Counted from the first letter of the stretch, positions 6,391 through 14,509 are shown. The stretch: 49,796 bases of DNA from Schwartzia sp. (in: firmicutes) (GCA_017480545.1 JAFVAI010000089.1:1-49796), one strand, 5' to 3'. A program made the numbers and translations. Notes: generated by a model not told the origin, from the sequence alone.

Positions 6391-8298
6391 ATGTCTCTTT
6401 TGGAAAATACGATTGCGAAAATCCAGCCGCCGGACGAGGCGGCCGGCAAGGCCGTCCGGGCGCGTCTCGCGTCCCTGCTCGGCGAGGGCGAGCCGCTGGG
6501 CGCGCTGGGGGAACTTTTGGAAAAATACGCCGCCATTGTGGGCAAGGAACCGCCGATCGAACGGAAGAAATGCGCCATCATCTGCTGCGCCGACCACGGC
6601 GTCGCGGAGATGAACGTCAGCGCCTACCCCCCTTCGACGACAGTGCAGATGACCGCCAATTACCTGATTTCGCGCGGCGCCACCGCCAACGCGCTGTCCA
6701 ATTTTTCCGGCGCGGAGCTGCTCGTCGCCGACCTCGGCATCGCGGCGGACACCGAATGGATTCCGGGACTGATCCGGCGCAAAATCGCCCTCGGCACGAA
6801 AAATTGCGCGAAAGGCCCCGCCATGACCCGTGAGGAAGCAATCCGCGCACTGGAGACCGGCATCGAGCTTGCGGAAAAATGCGTGGAAGACGGCTGCCTT
6901 TGCTTCCTGCCCGGCGAAATGGGCATCGCGAACACGACCTCCTCGGCCTGCGTCGTCGCGGCAGCCTGCTCTCTCACGCCGGAGCAGGCCACCGGCCGCG
7001 GAACGAACATTTCCGACGACCGGCTGAAAATCAAGATCGAAGTTGTGCGGCAGGCTTTGGAAATCAACCGGCCCGACCCGACGGACGGCATCGATCTCTT
7101 GGCGAAGGTCGGCGGGTTTGAGATTGGCTGCATCGCGGGGATTATCCTCGGCGCGGCCGCCCATCGCGGCTTCGTGGTGCTGGACGGCTTCAACACCGGA
7201 GCGGCGGCGCTGATCGCGCAGGCAATCTGTCCTCTCGTCCCCCATTACCTGATGGGCTCCCATCTCGCGGCGGAGCCCGCCCACCGCGCCATGCTCGAAA
7301 AACTCGGCCTGCGCCCCTACATGGATCTGAAATTCCGCCTCGGCGAAGCGACCGGCTCATCCATCGCGGTGAATCTGCTCGATGCCGCGGTCCTCGCCTC
7401 CGGCTATCTTGACCTCGACGCGGGGGACGATTTCTTCGACCATCTGACCATGCCCGCAAAAGCTGTGCCGCTGACGAACAAGACGTTCGACTTTTACCTC
7501 GGCACCTTCCCGAGCCCCTCGCGGGCCGCGATGGAAGCCTGCCGCCTCCGCGTCGACAACCTCGCGAAGCCGATTTACTGTCTCGGCTATCTGGAAGAAA
7601 TCGCGATCGAAATGGCGGGGATTCTCGACGAGGAGCGTCCCGGCCTCGACCTCTCGCGCACGTTGCTCGTCTTCACGGACGGCGCAATGTCGGATGCCCA
7701 GCACCAGCTCACGGCGGCTTTCTCGACCCACGCGGATGCCGAGGTCAAGATTGCGCGTCTGCGTCCCGACCGCCCCTTGACCGATGCTTTCGATTTCGGG
7801 CGCGAAACGGCGGAGGATATTACGTTCTCGTCGTCGCTGCTCGCGCTGGCGCTGACGGAATCGGACAAAGCCGATGCCTTCGGCGCAAAGGCGGCCCTGC
7901 TCCGGGAATCGCTTGTGAACGAAGACGGCTCCCTCCGCTTCGAGCCCCATGACTTCCTGTCCCACGTCCCGAAATCCCTGCAGGCGGATGCCGCCGCGCT
8001 GCTCGGCGCGATGATCGCCGGCGCGCACAATCGCGCGCTGATCGTTCTGGACGACGAGGCGACGGAAATCATCGCGCGCTACGCCGAAGCCCTCTGTCCG
8101 GCTCTCGCGCCCTACGTCCTGCACGTGCAGCCCGCGCTGCTCACCCTCGGCGTCAAAGCCCCCGGCGGCGTCATCGCCTGCCTCGGCCTGAAGCTCGTGG
8201 ACGCCGCGCTCCACATGCTGAACGACATGAAAACCTTTGCCGAAGCCAAAGTCCCGGTAGCAAACGACGGCCCCGGCGCGGGACGGCAAGTGGAGTGA
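6391..8298 (+). CDS. Double-domain CobT-type phosphoribosyltransferase (ArsA/ArsB-like fusion)
   Basis: A 635-residue protein, nearly twice the ~350 residues of CobT, which joins nicotinate mononucleotide to the lower-ligand base in cobamide synthesis. Residues 1-~345 are a CobT domain with GEMGIANTTSS (175-185), VVLDGFNTGAAAL and FRLGEATGSS, the last carrying the likely catalytic Glu319. Residues ~370-635 are a second, divergent CobT domain. LAKPIYCLGYLEEIA (391-405) matches the CobT KPPGSLGRLE region, but the equivalent end motif reads LTLGVKAPGGV (584-594), so the catalytic Glu is gone. Sporomusa ArsA and ArsB are two CobT homologues that together activate phenolic bases; this looks like a fused version. 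GGGAGG at 6378-6383 supports the ATG at 6391. Confidence 0.85.
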   Translation: MSLLENTIAKIQPPDEAAGKAVRARLASLLGEGEPLGALGELLEKYAAIVGKEPPIERKKCAIICCADHGVAEMNVSAYPPSTTVQMTANYLISRGATANALSNFSGAELLVADLGIAADTEWIPGLIRRKIALGTKNCAKGPAMTREEAIRALETGIELAEKCVEDGCLCFLPGEMGIANTTSSACVVAAACSLTPEQATGRGTNISDDRLKIKIEVVRQALEINRPDPTDGIDLLAKVGGFEIGCIAGIILGAAAHRGFVVLDGFNTGAAALIAQAICPLVPHYLMGSHLAAEPAHRAMLEKLGLRPYMDLKFRLGEATGSSIAVNLLDAAVLASGYLDLDAGDDFFDHLTMPAKAVPLTNKTFDFYLGTFPSPSRAAMEACRLRVDNLAKPIYCLGYLEEIAIEMAGILDEERPGLDLSRTLLVFTDGAMSDAQHQLTAAFSTHADAEVKIARLRPDRPLTDAFDFGRETAEDITFSSSLLALALTESDKADAFGAKAALLRESLVNEDGSLRFEPHDFLSHVPKSLQADAAALLGAMIAGAHNRALIVLDDEATEIIARYAEALCPALAPYVLHVQPALLTLGVKAPGGVIACLGLKLVDAALHMLNDMKTFAEAKVPVANDGPGAGRQVE

Positions 8299-8305
8299 AA
8301 AAATT

Positions 8306-8334
8306 TTGCGCGCGGCCAAGCTTTATATTATAAT
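8306..8334 (+). promoter_or_regulatory. Promoter of the DUF6765-like gene
   Basis: TTGCGC at 8306-8311 and TATAAT at 8329-8334 are 17 bases apart, giving a leader of about 31 bases before the ATG at 8372. Confidence 0.6.
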
Positions 8335-8371
8335 GTATAGGCAGTTTGTGATTTGACGATTGAGGTGCGCT

Positions 8372-9382
8372 ATGGATATTGACTTTCACTATGGCACAAT
8401 CTACGTGCTTTCCCGTTGGGCGAAATTCGGCAGCGAAAACGCGAACCTGATTGCCCATGTTTCCCAGCTCGTCGACGACAACTTTGACTCGACACCGTTT
8501 TCCGACGAAGAGGAACAGAAAAACATCGCCGAGGGCGTCCATGTCCGCTACTCCTGCCAGAACATCTGGGGCAACGTCAGCGGCAAAGGCAACCGCGAAA
8601 TCTGGATCCCGTTCCATTTCCTGCCCGGTCTGGAGGGCGATACGCAGGAAGAGCAACTGATCTGCAAAAAGAACAGCGAGCTTTCCCATAAGCTCGGCGA
8701 ACGGCTGAAAGAGACCACGCTGGACAATACCAATTTCCCGTTCCGTCTCGGCGTCGGCCTGCATGTATTCGCCGACACTTGGGCGCATCAGGAATTCGCC
8801 GGCATCAACAACATCGTCAACAAGGTGCAAGACCTGATTTTCGTGACCTCCGGTTCCGTCGTCGAAAAGGTGCTGGACGACATCCTCGGCGCGTCGGCCT
8901 TTGTCAGCAAGATTCTCGACGAAGTCATGCCCCTCGGCCACGCGGCCGCCGTCCATTGCCCCGACATGCCCTATCTTTGGTGGAAAAGCGGCGAACGTTT
9001 CACCGACGGGCGCAAGAACTGGGACGAGTTCATGGAGGCGTCCGAGGAAATCTTCCGCATTCTCCAGGAAGTCAGCGGAGAAGAGGTCACCGGGCTATCC
9101 GAGGAGCAGCGCAAGAAAATCATGAAGAGCTTCAAAGGCATCCAGTCCGACAACATCGAGGAACGCTATCAAGAATGGCTGCGCCGCATTCATGAAAACT
9201 ATTTCGAGATCGAGGACTTCGACGAAAACGACGCGACGGCCGAATACAGCATTCCGTATATCTTCGAGGACATCGACTTCCGCCGCCAGTTCTACGACGA
9301 AATCAACGACCATTTCGACTGGGTGCGGGACGAGCTGGAAGAGCATGACATCTTCGTGCTGAAAAGCACACCGATCTATTGA
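8372..9382 (+). CDS. DUF6765-like protein
   Basis: A 336-residue protein starting MDIDFHYGTIYVLSRWA, which resembles the DUF6765 family. It contains GVGLHVFADTWAHQEFAG, a His-x-x-x-Asp-x-x-x-His arrangement reminiscent of zinc-dependent phospholipase C-like helical folds, so a metal-bound hydrolase is possible but unproven. The C-terminal half is acidic and helical. GAGG at 8362-8365 precedes the ATG. It has its own promoter and a strong downstream terminator, so it is probably a single-gene unit. No signal peptide is visible. Confidence 0.65.
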   Translation: MDIDFHYGTIYVLSRWAKFGSENANLIAHVSQLVDDNFDSTPFSDEEEQKNIAEGVHVRYSCQNIWGNVSGKGNREIWIPFHFLPGLEGDTQEEQLICKKNSELSHKLGERLKETTLDNTNFPFRLGVGLHVFADTWAHQEFAGINNIVNKVQDLIFVTSGSVVEKVLDDILGASAFVSKILDEVMPLGHAAAVHCPDMPYLWWKSGERFTDGRKNWDEFMEASEEIFRILQEVSGEEVTGLSEEQRKKIMKSFKGIQSDNIEERYQEWLRRIHENYFEIEDFDENDATAEYSIPYIFEDIDFRRQFYDEINDHFDWVRDELEEHDIFVLKSTPIY

Positions 9383-9409
9383 TGCATGGAATAATGCTTG
9401 TCCCATGCC

Positions 9410-9536
9410 AAAATTTTGAACTGCGTTGCGCCCGCTGCGCAGGCTGCATTTGCACCTTCGGCGCATGCGCGAGCACTTGGCGCGTCCCCGGGACGTGCTT
9501 ATGCGAACGCATACAACGGAAATGACGTCTCATGCA
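9410..9536 (+). repeat. Dispersed intergenic repeat, longer copy
   Basis: Begins AAAATTTTGAACTG and includes GCAGGCTGCATTTGCACC and GTCTCATGCA. It matches the copy at 11607-11690, but here about 54 bases with their own dyad are inserted between the CTTCGGCGCA and AAATGACGTC blocks. It occupies most of the 9383-9539 gap. The remainder has a weak dyad GCATGG/CCATGC at 9384-9408. Confidence 0.6.
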
Positions 9537-9539
9537 GGG

Positions 9540-9576
9540 GCTGTCGCGCGTAAACAGAACGCGCGGCAGCTTTTTT
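9540..9576 (+). terminator. Terminator downstream of the DUF6765-like gene
   Basis: An 11-bp stem, GCTGTCGCGCG (9540-9550), pairs with CGCGCGGCAGC (9560-9570, one G-T pair) and is followed by TTTTTT. The 9577-9737 stretch after it has no gene; it holds only a short ATCGCAGTTA motif similar to the MITE flank at 4091. Confidence 0.85.
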
Positions 9577-9737
9577 GCAAAAAATAGCCCGCGAAGCAGG
9601 AAACTTCACGGGGCGCGTGTAATCATGCAAACATGAAAAACAACAAATTATACGAATCGCAGTTATCGCCATGACGCACAATCTCATTTTTTAAACAAGG
9701 CCTAACCGAAAAATTTCGCGGGAAAAACCACCCCTGC

Positions 9738-9765
9738 TTGAAAATTTTATTTTAAGCTTTATAAT
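9738..9765 (+). promoter_or_regulatory. clpX-like gene promoter
   Basis: TTGAAA at 9738-9743 and TATAAT at 9760-9765 are 16 bases apart. The start codon at 9805 is 40 bases downstream with GGAGG at 9792-9796. Confidence 0.7.
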
Positions 9766-9804
9766 AGAAAAATAATCGACAGATTCACAACGGAGGAATA
9801 ATTC

Positions 9805-11106
9805 ATGGCCAAAAACACACCGATGCAGCACGTTTGCAGCTTTTGCAAGCGGCTCGTAACCATCCGCGACCAGTACGACATGCCGATCCTCGACCCGCAG
9901 ACCGGGTTCGCGATTTGCAAAAACTGCATCGGGGACATCTATCATTTCATTGAAGATCACGACACCCACAAAGCCGCGACCAACAAAAAGAATTTCGCCG
10001 CGTCCCTCGGCTCGATCCTCGCGAAGAACAAACCGCACAAAATCAAGGAATACCTTGACCAGTACATCATCGAACAGGACCGCGCGAAAAAAGTCCTGTC
10101 CGTGGCGATTTACAATCATTACAAACGCATGAAGTACGGCTTCGACCACAAAGACGACATGACCATCGAGAAGTCGAACGTCATCATGCTCGGCCCGTCG
10201 GGCTGCGGCAAGACCGCGCTGCTCTCCCATCTCTCGACGTTGCTTGACATTCCCTTCGCCGTCACCGACGCGTCGAGCCTCACGGAGGCAGGCTTTGTCG
10301 GCTCGGACGTCGAGGTCGCCGTCCGCAATCTTTACTATGCGGCGGACAAGGACATCGAGCGCACCGAGCACGGCATCATCTACCTCGACGAATTCGACAA
10401 AATCGCGCGAAAATCCGGCGAGAACAATTCCATCACCGCCGACCCCGGCCATGAGGGCGTCCAACAATCGCTCCTCAAAATGCTCGAGGGCAGCGTCGTC
10501 GAGTTCACCGCCCGCGGTCAACGCAAACACCCGGAAGCGCCGACCATCAAGGTGGACACGAAAAACATCCTGTTCATCGTCGGCGGCGCCTTCGTCGGCA
10601 TCGACAAAATCATCGCGAAGCGCCTGCAAAAATCCGACGCGAACATCGGCTTCGGCGCAAAGGTCGAAGGCGAGAAGGACAAGCCGCAATTCGACGAGTT
10701 GATCCACCAAGTCACGCCGGACGACCTGATGAAATATGGCATCATCCCCGAAATCATCGGGCGCCTCCCCATCATCTGCACATTGGAAACACTGGACGAG
10801 GACGCGCTGCTCCGCATCCTGACCGAGCCGATCAACGCGCCGGTGCGCCAGTACGAAAAGCTCCTCGAAATGGACGGCGTAGAGCTCGCCTTTGAGGAAG
10901 ACGCGCTGCGCGCCATCGCGAAAAAGGCCATCGAGCGCAAAACAGGCGCACGAAGCCTCAAAGGCATCATCGAGGACGTCATGCTCGACGTGATGTTCGA
11001 CATCCCAAAAACAGCCGAACCGCGCCGCGTACTGATCACGAAGGAATGCATCACAGAGGGCGCGCGCCCGGAAATTGAGCTCATTGAGGAAAAACAATCG
11101 GCATAA
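9805..11106 (+). CDS. clpX: ClpX-type AAA+ unfoldase, divergent
   Basis: A 433-residue protein of normal ClpX length. It has an N-terminal C4 zinc finger (Cys11/14 and Cys38/41), Walker A GPSGCGKT (130-137), pore loop GFVG (163-166), Walker B IIYLDEFD (191-198), the RKH loop (240-242), an IGF loop for ClpP docking (281-283) and a standard C-terminal lid (RKTGARSLKGIIEDVMLDV). It would unfold tagged proteins and feed them to ClpP. It is noticeably diverged from the usual GPTGSGKT/GEDVEN pattern and stands alone with its own promoter. It lacks the usual tig, clpP or lon neighbours, so a second, specialised ClpX is possible. Confidence 0.9.
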   Translation: MAKNTPMQHVCSFCKRLVTIRDQYDMPILDPQTGFAICKNCIGDIYHFIEDHDTHKAATNKKNFAASLGSILAKNKPHKIKEYLDQYIIEQDRAKKVLSVAIYNHYKRMKYGFDHKDDMTIEKSNVIMLGPSGCGKTALLSHLSTLLDIPFAVTDASSLTEAGFVGSDVEVAVRNLYYAADKDIERTEHGIIYLDEFDKIARKSGENNSITADPGHEGVQQSLLKMLEGSVVEFTARGQRKHPEAPTIKVDTKNILFIVGGAFVGIDKIIAKRLQKSDANIGFGAKVEGEKDKPQFDELIHQVTPDDLMKYGIIPEIIGRLPIICTLETLDEDALLRILTEPINAPVRQYEKLLEMDGVELAFEEDALRAIAKKAIERKTGARSLKGIIEDVMLDVMFDIPKTAEPRRVLITKECITEGARPEIELIEEKQSA

Positions 11107-11135
11107 TTGACATTTCGACAAAATTGTGTTAGACT
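11107..11135 (+). promoter_or_regulatory. Promoter of the class II tRNA-like gene
   Basis: TTGACA at 11107-11112 and TAGACT at 11130-11135 are 17 bases apart. The predicted transcript starts about where the tRNA-like sequence begins (11143). Confidence 0.7.
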
Positions 11136-11142
11136 GAGTGAT

Positions 11143-11231
11143 GGAAGGGTGGCCGAGCGGTTTAAGGCGCTAGTTTGATAAACTAGCGGGCGTATTTATA
11201 CGCCCCGAGGGTTCGAATCCCTTCCCTTATT
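11143..11231 (+). tRNA. Class II tRNA-like gene, serine-type body with GAU anticodon; possibly degenerate
   Basis: The cloverleaf can be drawn by hand. The D-arm is GCC/GGC with GAGCGGTTTAA. The anticodon stem CTAGT/ACTAG encloses loop TTGATAA (anticodon GAT at 11177-11179). A 7-bp variable arm GGGCGTA/TACGCCC is present, and the T-loop is TTCGAAT. The D-arm and long variable arm are serine-like, whereas GAU is an isoleucine anticodon, normally on a class I tRNA. The acceptor stem has a G2-A71 mismatch and a G-U end pair, and no CCA is encoded, unlike the tRNA-Gly nearby. It may be a decayed tRNA-Ser(UGA) copy or an unusual tRNA. An intact promoter suggests it is expressed. Confidence 0.6.
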
Positions 11232-11274
11232 TTATCGTACTCCTCAAGAAAGTTATAATATACTTACTGATTAA

Positions 11275-11357
11275 TATAGCCGTAGCCTATCGTTAGAATA
11301 GCGACTTCCCAAGTTATCGTTCTGCGAAGAAGCGTGTTCGCTCAAGCTCAATAAGGG
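11275..11357 (+). pseudogene. Decayed tRNA-Gly copy
   Basis: The block TAGCCTATCGTTAGAATA and CGACTTCCCAAGTTATCG lines up with the D-arm and anticodon arm of the intact tRNA-Gly(CCC) at 11439, including an unchanged TTCCCAA loop. The D-stem and anticodon stem no longer pair, so it is not a functional tRNA. The following 11358-11438 has no gene I can call; its minus strand carries a 35-codon open stretch (HKVQIRCGNPKILKF...) that could be the scrap of a protein end. Confidence 0.55.
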
Positions 11358-11438
11358 CGCGACTTTCCAGCCTGTCAAATTTCAGGATTTTTGGATTGCC
11401 GCACCTTATCTGCACCTTATGACATAAAATTTCATATT

Positions 11439-11512
11439 GCGGGCATAGTTCATCGGTAGAATATCAGCTTCCCAAGCTGAGGAGGGCGGTTCGATTCCGC
11501 TTGCCCGCTCCA
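11439..11512 (+). tRNA. tRNA-Gly (CCC)
   Basis: A complete class I cloverleaf: acceptor GCGGGCA/TGCCCGC, anticodon stem TCAGC/GCTGA with loop TTCCCAA (anticodon CCC), T-loop TTCGATT, discriminator T and an encoded CCA at 11510-11512. It reads GGG codons. Confidence 0.93.
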
Positions 11513-11520
11513 TAAAAAAT

Positions 11521-11576
11521 CAAGGCTTCGAGGAGACAATATGCCACTGGCATGTTGTCCACCTCGAAGCCTTTTT
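11521..11576 (+). terminator. Terminator after tRNA-Gly
   Basis: AAGGCTTCGAGG (11522-11533) pairs with CCTCGAAGCCTT (11562-11573). An inner GACA..ATGCC/GGCAT..TGTC stem lies within it, followed by a T-run. Confidence 0.85.
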
Positions 11577-11606
11577 GTGATTCACACGAATCCTAGACCA
11601 AAATTT

Positions 11607-11690
11607 AAAAATTTTGAACTGAGATTCGCCTGCTATGCAGGCTGCATTTGCACCTTCGGCGCAAATGATGTCTCATGCACCCTCTGTAAC
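11607..11690 (+). repeat. Dispersed intergenic repeat, compact copy
   Basis: Shares AAAATTTTGAACTG, GCAGGCTGCATTTGCACC, TTCGGCGCA and GTCTCATGCA with 9410-9536, without the extra insert. Its tail matches 5099-5120. Confidence 0.55.
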
Positions 11691-11703
11691 GATTTAAAAA
11701 ATC

Positions 11704-11866
11704 TTAACAGGGCATGGTACCAAAAATCGCCAGAGCCACCATCAAAATTATTGCCGTCATAGGAATTGCCAAAACTGTTCTCGCAATCCTCGCCGAAGCC
11801 GCCATCAATTCCGTCGTCCCAATCCCGGTCCGCGAAACCGTCAACGCCGTAATCCCCGTCATAACG
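11704..11866 (-). pseudogene. Gly/Asp-rich open stretch without a start, possible gene remnant
   Basis: One minus-strand frame is open from 11866 down into the repeat at ~11637. It encodes a repetitive Gly/Asp/Phe/Tyr peptide such as RYDGDYGVDGFADRDW and SYDGNNFDGGSGDFWYH. There is no plausible start and an in-frame TAG stands just upstream. The composition looks like the tail of a Gly/Asp-rich surface or linker protein. The other frames here are hydrophobic by reverse-complement effect. No gene is called between 11577 and 11996 otherwise. Confidence 0.3.
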
Positions 11867-11996
11867 CTAACCGCCATCGTCCTTGCTCGCGGATCACTGT
11901 GTCGCCCACATGGTCTGCCGTGCCGGTATAAACGGCGGCAGATGTGGAATGAGGATTTCCGAAATACAAGCTTCGCACCCCCGACAAAGAATTTTC

Positions 11997-13748
11997 TCAT
12001 GCCGCCGGAATCGGCCGCAGTTCTGCCGCTCCTCCCAAAAGGGAAAGTTCATGGTCGTGGCGCGCGAAAAGGGTGGAACGGTGGCCTACGCTGACGAGGC
12101 CCGCGTTCGGAAGTTCGCTTCGCAAGAGGTCATAGAGCCGCGCCTCCCGCGCTTCGTCCAACGCGCTGGTGGCCTCGTCGAGGAAAATCCAGTCGGGACG
12201 TGTCAACAAAACGCGGGCGAATGCGATGCGCTGCTGCTCGCCGAGGGAGAGAATCCGGCTCCAGTCGTCGATGTCGCCGATGCGCGCCGAAAGCTCGGCA
12301 AGGTCGACCAACGCCAACACGCGGCGAAGCTCGTCGTCCGATGGCGCTTCCGTCTCCGGCAGTGGATAGACGATGGCGCGGCGCAGGGATCCGAGCGGCA
12401 GATAAGGCCGTTGCGGCAGGAACAGCACACGGCTCCCCTCGGGGCGTTGCAGCCGCCCCGCGCCGAAGGGCCAAAGCCCCGCTAAGGCTCGAAGCAACGT
12501 ACTCTTGCCGCACCCGGACGGGCCGGTGACAAGCAATCGTTTTCCGGCGGGCAGCGCGAGCGAAAAGGGCGCGAGAAGCTGTGTACCGTTCGGCAGGCGC
12601 ACGGTCACATGATCCATGACAAGCGCATGGGAAGCGTCCGTCGCGGCGCCGCTCGTTTCAAAGGAGCCGCCCTCGACCTGGCCGACGGCAGGCGCCAACG
12701 CGCTGACCGCTTCAAGGTGTTCTGTAAAGCCATACAGTCGATGAATGACGGAGACGAGCTTCGCGATGGTGTCGTAGGCTTCGACAAAATAGGAAAGTCC
12801 GTCCTGCACCCGGCCGAAAGCGCTGACCGTCTGCATCAGGCCGCCGAGCGCCATTTCCCCGGCAAAGTAGCGGGGCGCGGCGAGAATCAGCGGTGCGATG
12901 ATGGCGAGCTGCATATAGGAGTTGGCGTAGAAATTCAAAAACTTTGTCTGGCGCATCAGGCTGCGGAAATTTTGGATGACAAGGCCGAAGCGGTCCCAAA
13001 AGCCGACGTTTTCGGCATCCTCGCCGCGATAAAAAGCGACGCTTTCGCTGTTTTCTCGCATGCGCGCCATGGAGAAACGGAAATCCGCCTCATACCGCTG
13101 CTGTTCGTAATTGAGCGAAATGAGCTTGCGCCCGACGAGGTGCGCCAACGCAGTGCCGGCCATGGAATAGAGCAGGGAGAACCAGAGCATATAGCCGGGA
13201 ATCTCCACCGTGCCGCCGCCGAGAGGCACGGCCAATACGCCGGACAGTTCCCAGAGCACGACGGCAAAGGCCGCGATGGTGGTCATCTGCTTCAATATCC
13301 CAAGCAAAAGCTGAAGCGTCAAGCTGACAAAGAGGTCGATATCCTCCTGGATTCGCTGGTCCGGGTTGTCCATGCCGCCGCTGCCCGTAACCTGGAGCCG
13401 GTAATGCGCCTGATCCTTCAGCCACGCGGAAAGATATTTGCCCGTCATCCAAGTGCGCCAACGGATTTCCAAAAGCTGCCGCAAATAAATCGCGTACACG
13501 GCAATGGCGATATAGATAAACGCAATCACGGTGAATTTTCCGATCAGCGGCCAAAACAGGCTGTACTCATACGCCTGCAGCGCGTTGTAAAACTCGTTGT
13601 ACCACTGGTTGAGCTGAACGAGCAGGTAAACCATCGCGAAATTCATGGCGATGACGACGGCCAGCAGACCGATCGCGCGCTTCTTTTCCTCGGACTTCCA
13701 ATAGCCGCGGAACAGTCGCCAAAAGGCGCTTGCAATAGAAATTTTCAT
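11997..13748 (-). CDS. ABC exporter, fused membrane and ATPase domains (SbmA/YddA-type)
   Basis: A 583-residue half-transporter. The N-terminal ~350 residues have about six membrane helices and match the SbmA/BacA-like domain of the ABCD family (QLNQWYNEFYNALQ, IRWRTWMTGKYLSAWL, NPDQRIQEDID, YEADFRFSMARMRENSE). The C-terminal ATPase has Walker A GPSGCGKST, signature LSLGEQQR and Walker B IFLDEATSALDE. Such proteins move peptides or cobalamin-like or lipid substrates; the true substrate is unknown. The ATG at 13748 gives the canonical N-terminus MKISIASAFWRLFRGYWK. A strong divergent promoter lies just upstream. Confidence 0.88.
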   Translation of the reverse strand: MKISIASAFWRLFRGYWKSEEKKRAIGLLAVVIAMNFAMVYLLVQLNQWYNEFYNALQAYEYSLFWPLIGKFTVIAFIYIAIAVYAIYLRQLLEIRWRTWMTGKYLSAWLKDQAHYRLQVTGSGGMDNPDQRIQEDIDLFVSLTLQLLLGILKQMTTIAAFAVVLWELSGVLAVPLGGGTVEIPGYMLWFSLLYSMAGTALAHLVGRKLISLNYEQQRYEADFRFSMARMRENSESVAFYRGEDAENVGFWDRFGLVIQNFRSLMRQTKFLNFYANSYMQLAIIAPLILAAPRYFAGEMALGGLMQTVSAFGRVQDGLSYFVEAYDTIAKLVSVIHRLYGFTEHLEAVSALAPAVGQVEGGSFETSGAATDASHALVMDHVTVRLPNGTQLLAPFSLALPAGKRLLVTGPSGCGKSTLLRALAGLWPFGAGRLQRPEGSRVLFLPQRPYLPLGSLRRAIVYPLPETEAPSDDELRRVLALVDLAELSARIGDIDDWSRILSLGEQQRIAFARVLLTRPDWIFLDEATSALDEAREARLYDLLRSELPNAGLVSVGHRSTLFARHDHELSLLGGAAELRPIPAA

Positions 13749-13785
13749 GGTCTTGTCCTTTCTGTGCCGAACTTGCGGGCAAACG

Positions 13786-13832
13786 CCCGCGCTTCTATTA
13801 TAAAGAACGCGGCGAAGGTTTTCAAGCGCGGG
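13786..13832 (-). promoter_or_regulatory. ABC exporter promoter bracketed by an inverted repeat
   Basis: On the minus strand, TTGAAA (13820-13825) and TATAAT (13797-13802) are 17 bases apart. CCCGCGCTT (13786-13794) and AAGCGCGGG (13824-13832) form an exact 9-bp inverted repeat overlapping both promoter elements, a plausible operator. The transcript leader also holds a GCGGGC/GCCCGC hairpin at 13775-13790. Confidence 0.65.
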
Positions 13833-13881
13833 ATGGATATGGTAAAATGAAAGGGATATTACCGAGAAAAGGAGGCGCGTC

Positions 13882-14509
13882 ATGTTCTCGACAGAAGCGT
13901 TGGGCGCCGCGTTGGTTGTTTTGCTGCTGTTCCTCGCGCAGCGGTTCTTTCCGCGGCGAAGCATTTTCGCGATTTTTTGCCTGGTGCTCCTCTGCGCGGG
14001 CGCGGTATTTTACGCAACGCAAAAGGAAAAAAGCGAGCCGCTGACGACGGCGGAGCGTGCGCATCTGGCGGAGCAGCAGATGATTGTCGCGGACTGGTAC
14101 GCCGAATACCAAGGGCTGATCGACCAAATGGATCACAACTGGCGGCAGTACCACCGCATTTTGTCCGACTTCGACAGGGACATCATCGACCTGACCACGA
14201 CGCACGAGCGTCTGGACGAGCTGGACACGGAGGCCGTGAAAACGCTGGACACTCTGGCGCGCATGGAGCCACCGTTGGCGCTGGACGATGACAACTACGA
14301 CCTCATGACGGCCATTATCTTGAAAACGCGCGCCTACGCGGCGGAGCAGCGCCAGACCATCCGCCACACGGCGAACGTCGCCGACCCGGAACACCAAGTC
14401 TCCGAGGCGCAGGAGGAGCAGAGCCGCCGCCTGCGGGACGTGATGCGGTCGGAGTCCCCGGCGGGACTGTTTACGGCGCGGGAGATTTCCGCGCTGCGGG
14501 AGAATGTCG

